Below are positions 40,573 through 44,559 of a stretch of 44,559 nucleotides of DNA, in pieces. Made by a program: the position numbers and the translations under genes. A model generated the notes under the pieces. It saw nothing but the letters and a program-made list of their open reading frames with translations. It did not search any database and was not told the origin of the DNA. Every line of letters begins with the position of its first letter. Within the stretch, counting starts at the first letter, position 1. Origin of the DNA: Nemertoderma westbladi (lineage: Eukaryota > Xenacoelomorpha > Nemertodermatida > Nemertodermatidae); assembly GCA_032718475.1 (NCBI GenBank), contig JAUCBJ010002531.1, positions 1 to 44,559 of the forward strand. Direction: 5' to 3'.

Positions 40573-40881
40573 GTTGTACACCCACAGTATACAGGCAGGG
40601 CAGATAGACATACAAACAATTGAAAAAAGTCAGTCAATACTGTTTTTTTCAAACTTGAACAAAACTGACAGAAAAAAACCTTCACTGTATAATTCTTCAT
40701 TTTAAGTTTTTTGTCGCACTGTGTTGGTTTTAAACAACGTGTGTTGTGAAAACACACAAAATTATAAAATTTTGGCATTTTGGCAAATTTCACAGTATTG
40801 ACAGCTTTTTATTACCAAAAAACATAATTTAAATTTTTATAATTAAAATTGCCTGCTCGTTGCATGCTTTGTTTATTCTAC

Positions 40882-40912
40882 ATATATATATATATATATA
40901 GAGAGAGAGAAT
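40882..40912. repeat. TA/GA compound microsatellite
   Basis: TATATATATATATATA followed by GAGAGAGAGA, within the right part of the piggyBac-type element. Confidence 0.9.
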
Positions 40913-41153
40913 ATACTTACTATACGATTTATGTATGTAAGTACTTACAATCTAGAGTTCGTATACAAAAGTATACATTGGGAACATGTTTCATATACCT
41001 AACGTATACTTTTGTATACAATAAAAAAAACAACATTGGAAATAATTTTTTGAAAATTTTTTCATCGAAAATTATTATTTGGTGTATAATTAACCCATTA
41101 ACAAGACCAACCAATTTTTTTTCCTAAATTAAATTAATTCAGGCCGGAAAGGG

Positions 41154-42228
41154 TTAATATGAAACTAAGACAGAGAGGGTGGGCTGGGCGGGCAGCATTA
41201 TTCTATCACAAATAATAATAACTTCTATTAAATGTACGCCAATAACTAACTGCACACACAGGGTAATTGGCGTTATTCAGTACGTGGAGTTGTGATCCGA
41301 TTCACGGGTTAATTATACTGATCCCAAACCAGATATGATGGAAATTAGTTCAGTTATAATTTTATTTTATTATTTTATCTATAATAAATAGTTTTACTCT
41401 CGATGACCGATTAATCTTACAGTAAATAATTTTATGAAAAGTTCTATCTAAAAATCTAAAGTTGTAAAATAAAATACCATGCCTTTTATGGTTTTTGTCG
41501 GGATTTTTATTCGTAAATACGAGATTTTGCATAATTAATGTCAAATGACAACAAAGAGAGCTAATTATGGGAAAATTCCAATGACACTTCAATCACATTT
41601 GGAGTGCCATTTTCAAGATGAGAGGCCGTTGTCAAAAATATAATAACTAGATGCAGAGAAATGTTTTATAAGAAGTTATATCGCTGACCTCAACGCTCAA
41701 AACACTAATGGTATGAAGCAAGTCAGAGTATGAATTTGAATTTTATGAATTAATTAGGGGCAAAATTCCCATGATACTTCAATAACCCTTGGTTGGAGTG
41801 GCAACTTCAAGATGTCATCCCATTGCGAAAAGTATGAGAAGGTGATTAATGAGGTTGTAAGTTGAATGTCGTTGACCTATGAACTGAATTCTAACTGTAG
41901 GCTGTTTAAATTATTTCAATGTTTCTGTACTTATGCTACTTTACTGCAACGCAGCCACAGCCTCCATAATGTTACGATTACATCAGTTCTTTAATGAGTG
42001 GTTGTCCAGCCTAAATTAGTAGTTAGAGTATATAATTAATCATTGTCGCCGTGATGGTTCATGGTTAATGTACACTACCCTTTCATTGTAGCGAGTGGTT
42101 AAAGACGGCCAAGTACTGTAGGGTTGAGCACAGTGGCAGCATATGACGGTATTGACAGGTGGGAGGCCATGATGAGGTAAATTGCGGGCATACAAGGTAT
42201 CAGGTAGTATTTCCAGGTCTATCTTTTA
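41154..42228. repeat. intergenic, with a diverged direct repeat pair
   Basis: Mostly featureless. One pair of similar blocks: 41,562-41,645 and 41,751-41,835 share AATTA-GGG-AAAATTCC-ATGA-ACTTCAA-, GGAGTG-CA, TTCAAGATG and AAAA-TAT in the same order, about 190 bp apart. No coding region seen. Confidence 0.5.
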
Positions 42229-42486
42229 CCTGAGCCGCTAGCTAAATGGCTAGAGCTTCAGACTTCCAACCCGGAGGTCACCAGTTCGATCCCACATGGA
42301 CGTCATTGCCGACTTTGCAAAGCTGTGCCCAACAAAAGTTATAATAGTAGGTATCCATGTTTTTAGCTAACTGTTTAACGTAATTTAGTATTTAGTATAT
42401 TTGGTCTGTATATTGTGGTTGTATTGTGCAGTTCTGTTGTACCAAGCGCCTTGATCTACTGCACTTTTGTAAAGGCGCTATATAAA

Positions 42487-42517
<31 letters not shown>
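42229..42517 (+). mobile_element. tRNA-derived SINE with (ATT)n tail
   Basis: Head GAGCCGCTAGCTAAATGGCT with AGAGC (A box), anticodon-like ACTTCCAAC, then CAGTTCGATCCCACATGG (B box). The body ends TTGTAAAGGCGCTATATAAAT, a SINE/LINE 3'-end phrase common in invertebrates, followed by an ATT repeat (42,488-42,517). Full length by appearance. The 3' phrase probably matches the LINE that mobilises it. Confidence 0.85.
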
Positions 42518-43568
42518 CCTATTTTGGATGTTGGTTTAGATGTCGAATTATTTGGTTGCCTTTATGTATTTCTATTCTACCCCAGTTTTCCCTATTTTGG
42601 AAAACAATACAGTAAAGAAAGATATTTGGTTTATTTCATAGTTACTAAGTATTTTTATTCTTGTTTATTTATTCTAGTGATACCAAAGTGATACTAGTAA
42701 GAACAAACTATTATTATTGTCACAACTATCAGAGCGGCTCTTTTAAAATTTACATTATTGACAACTTTTTTCTTCAAGTAAATAATATCTTATCCCCGCC
42801 AATATACTGTACATCATCCCCGCCAATAATGCTGTATTTCACGTTTCGTAAAAATGTTGACATTGAGTTTTTCAAAAAGTGTTTTTTTAATAGGTAACTC
42901 GGGTTCTAGGCATGTAATACCAAGGTTGTTTCGAATATACTGTTTAGTTACTACCGGTACATATCTGCTATTTTAGTGTTAAGTTATGAACCTATTGAAC
43001 CTAAGTAACAGTTTTCTAAGGTGGAAAACTGGGGAAAATATAAATATGCTTCCATGTTTCCATGGCAACTAAATTTAATGAACACCTAAAACATGATCGA
43101 AGTTAGTACTCTGGTTAATAGGTACTGGTTAAGTACTAGTTAATACCGGCTTTTAGATTCGTAGAAATCGTCTTTTCGTTCATACCGGACACACAGTATA
43201 CTATTAGACTTGGCAGAGTCTGGTACAAATTCATTTATAAAAGTTGAGAAGAGTTTTAATAGAAACCACCATAGTACGGTTCCACCTAGACGTCAAAGCG
43301 GGAAGCTGCCTTTGCTAGCAGTGCTCCTGGAAAATTCTGTGATTTATTAAATAAACCGACTCATTCACCCAAAATACCAATAATATAGTTAATTAAAGAA
43401 TAAATTCACTCAAGTATAGAGTATCAAAACTAAGTACGACGGCAGTAAATCTATAACTTCAAAATCTATCGACAAAAAAAAGCGAAAAAGTAAAAATAGT
43501 CAATCAACTCTAATCAATCTTTGTATCTAAGCGTGCAGTAGCTGTTCTCCTATAGAGACCGAGTCAGG
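42518..43568. other. intergenic, no recognised gene
   Basis: AT-rich. Several TACCGG/GGTACTGGTTAAGTACT-type short palindromic stretches near 43,100-43,150. No ORF of interest. Confidence 0.4.
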
Positions 43569-43739
43569 ATGACAGCAGACACGATTACGAGTAATTTGGA
43601 GAATAGGTTGTTACCATGGTTGCACTTATCAGTAGAGCAGCAGTACACGGCGCAAGTGGTGGTTTCCACCTCAGATATGGCAGCATTACTCCAACCTGGA
43701 GAGAAAATGAAAGTGATTATTGAGTGCAATTTGGCTTAA
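43569..43739 (+). CDS. possible small ORF, 56 aa
   Basis: ATG to TAA frame whose composition differs from the AT-rich surroundings (MTADTITSNLENRLLPWLHL, then VVSTSDMAALLQPGEKMKVI). It has balanced acidic, hydrophobic and polar residues and higher GC than its flanks. It could be a first exon, a small protein or chance. No homology recognised. Confidence 0.22.
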   Translation: MTADTITSNLENRLLPWLHLSVEQQYTAQVVVSTSDMAALLQPGEKMKVIIECNLA

Positions 43740-44559
43740 AATACCTATATTGTCTATCATAAAGGTTTAATATAATATTATTAATATTAATAATAATATT
43801 ATATTACTGTAATTGTAACCGTAATAAACTACTTGTAATAGTCTATTGCAAAAGTAATGGATTTGCTGTCTGTATTTCCCGTAGGATTTTGGTAAGGTCG
43901 GTGTTGCAGCGTATGCTAGAGATGAAGGATGACCTGCTCCTACAATACCACATTACCTCTCTGTACGTATGCATGTAAAGGTGGATCTCACACTGGACAA
44001 TACTTGCAATATAGATGACTAATAATTGCCGTGGCAAGTATTTTTCTTAGTTCCACTAACATGCAGTATAGGTTTTATTTTAGCCACATTGATCACTGGA
44101 GGAGGGGCGAATGTAAATGCAGCACATTTCAAGACACATTGCTAGGGGGGTCCATACCAGAACGAAGTGGGTCATAATTACATGACCAGATGATGATGCC
44201 CTTTGTTATAGGGTGTGTACAGCCACAGCAGGTGGCAACTACTTTATGCTGCATGGATTTAGTAGATTTTCTGGATCAATAACCCAGTAGTGCTGCTGAC
44301 CTGGGAAACAAGGAATACCTTATATGGTAATCCGTGCAACCAACAACAAAATGTATCTTCCAGTTGTATATCCAGCCTTTTTTAAACTCTGTTGTTATAT
44401 TTCCAGCCTTTTTTAAACTCTGTTGTTAACTGTTAATACAGTGGGGAAATTCTTCGGCATTCAATAATGAATGGATGCTTACATATTCTTCTCGGACATG
44501 CATGTCAGATGCAAATTTTATCTTAACTCATAAACTAAGTTATACACCATTTCCAATAA
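43740..44559. repeat. right end of window; short tandem duplication
   Basis: A block of about 31 bp (TCCAGCCTTTTTTAAACTCT then GTTGTTA) occurs twice in tandem at about 44,367-44,428. A TAATATTAT palindromic run lies near 43,771-43,803. Otherwise nothing recognised. Confidence 0.6.

Larger units (their letters stand above)
39296..41153. mobile_element. piggyBac-type non-autonomous element, 1.86 kb
   Basis: Ends CCCTTTCCGGCC (39,296-39,307) and GGCCGGAAAGGG (41,142-41,153) form a perfect 12-bp inverted repeat. Each end is flanked by TTAA (39,292-39,295 and 41,154-41,157), the hallmark of piggyBac-superfamily insertion. Subterminal inverted motifs GTATACAAAAGTATAC (40,961) and GTATACTTTTGTATAC (41,004) lie near the right end, and TGTATATTTTTGTATAC near the left (39,311). 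No transposase ORF. About half of the length is the minisatellite at 39,695-40,572. Confidence 0.88.

Noticed and set aside
39658-40793. Overlapping minus-strand ORFs up to 194 codons (HLLPNGQHLL-type repeats)
   Set aside because: Products of the 28-bp minisatellite inside the piggyBac-type element; frames interchange along the array.
42232-42303. tRNA gene (A and B boxes present)
   Set aside because: The acceptor stem does not pair and the sequence runs on into a SINE body with an ATT tail, so a SINE head rather than a functional tRNA.

Overview
This is AT-rich eukaryotic DNA with spliced genes, AATAAA signals, decayed non-LTR retrotransposons, tRNA-derived SINEs, short terminal-inverted-repeat transposons and many minisatellites. 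The mix suggests a marine invertebrate animal (tunicate, hemichordate, echinoderm, cephalochordate and mollusc are all possible). The species cannot be fixed from the sequence. Host-gene density is low: four or five loci in 44.6 kb.

Layout. 0.4-1.9 kb: minus-strand LINE relic (family A). 2.2-4.06 kb: repeat element holding a 160-bp satellite. 5.2-8.2 kb: the last two exons of a plus-strand EcKL/CHK-like small-molecule kinase, whose 2.2-kb intron holds a SINE and two minisatellites. 8.9-11.8 kb: another SINE and a second family A LINE. 12.6-13.5 kb: unrecognised minus-strand 291-residue ORF with paired CxxC motifs. 13.8-14.5 kb: broken retroelement C-terminal domain. 15.1-22.0 kb: a nest of related terminal-repeat elements, partly inserted in a decayed LINE; two copies (18,584-19,856 and 20,772-22,045) are almost identical and each carries seven CTCF-like motifs about 147 bp apart. 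22.9-23.8 kb: long imperfect inverted repeat. 25.1-25.8 kb: 678-bp terminal-repeat element with 8-bp target duplication, full of TTCTAGAA palindromes. 25.9-27.1 kb: apparent single-exon multi-pass membrane protein broken by one frame change. 28-31.7 kb: LINE relics and a cluster of GTTAGCACTTTA motifs. 32.2-33.3 kb: intact single-exon minus-strand rhodopsin-like GPCR. 33.8-36.3 kb: another terminal-repeat element and rearranged LINE A pieces. 37.4-37.9 kb: hAT-type MITE. 39.3-41.15 kb: piggyBac-type non-autonomous element with a 0.9-kb minisatellite. 42.2-42.5 kb: tRNA-derived SINE with an ATT tail.

The host genes (kinase, Cys-rich ORF, membrane protein, GPCR) show no common pathway. The striking content is in the non-autonomous elements: several carry tandem arrays of motifs that look like protein-binding sites (CTCF-like, heat-shock-element-like, octamer). 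That suggests, but does not show, that they spread regulatory or chromatin sites.
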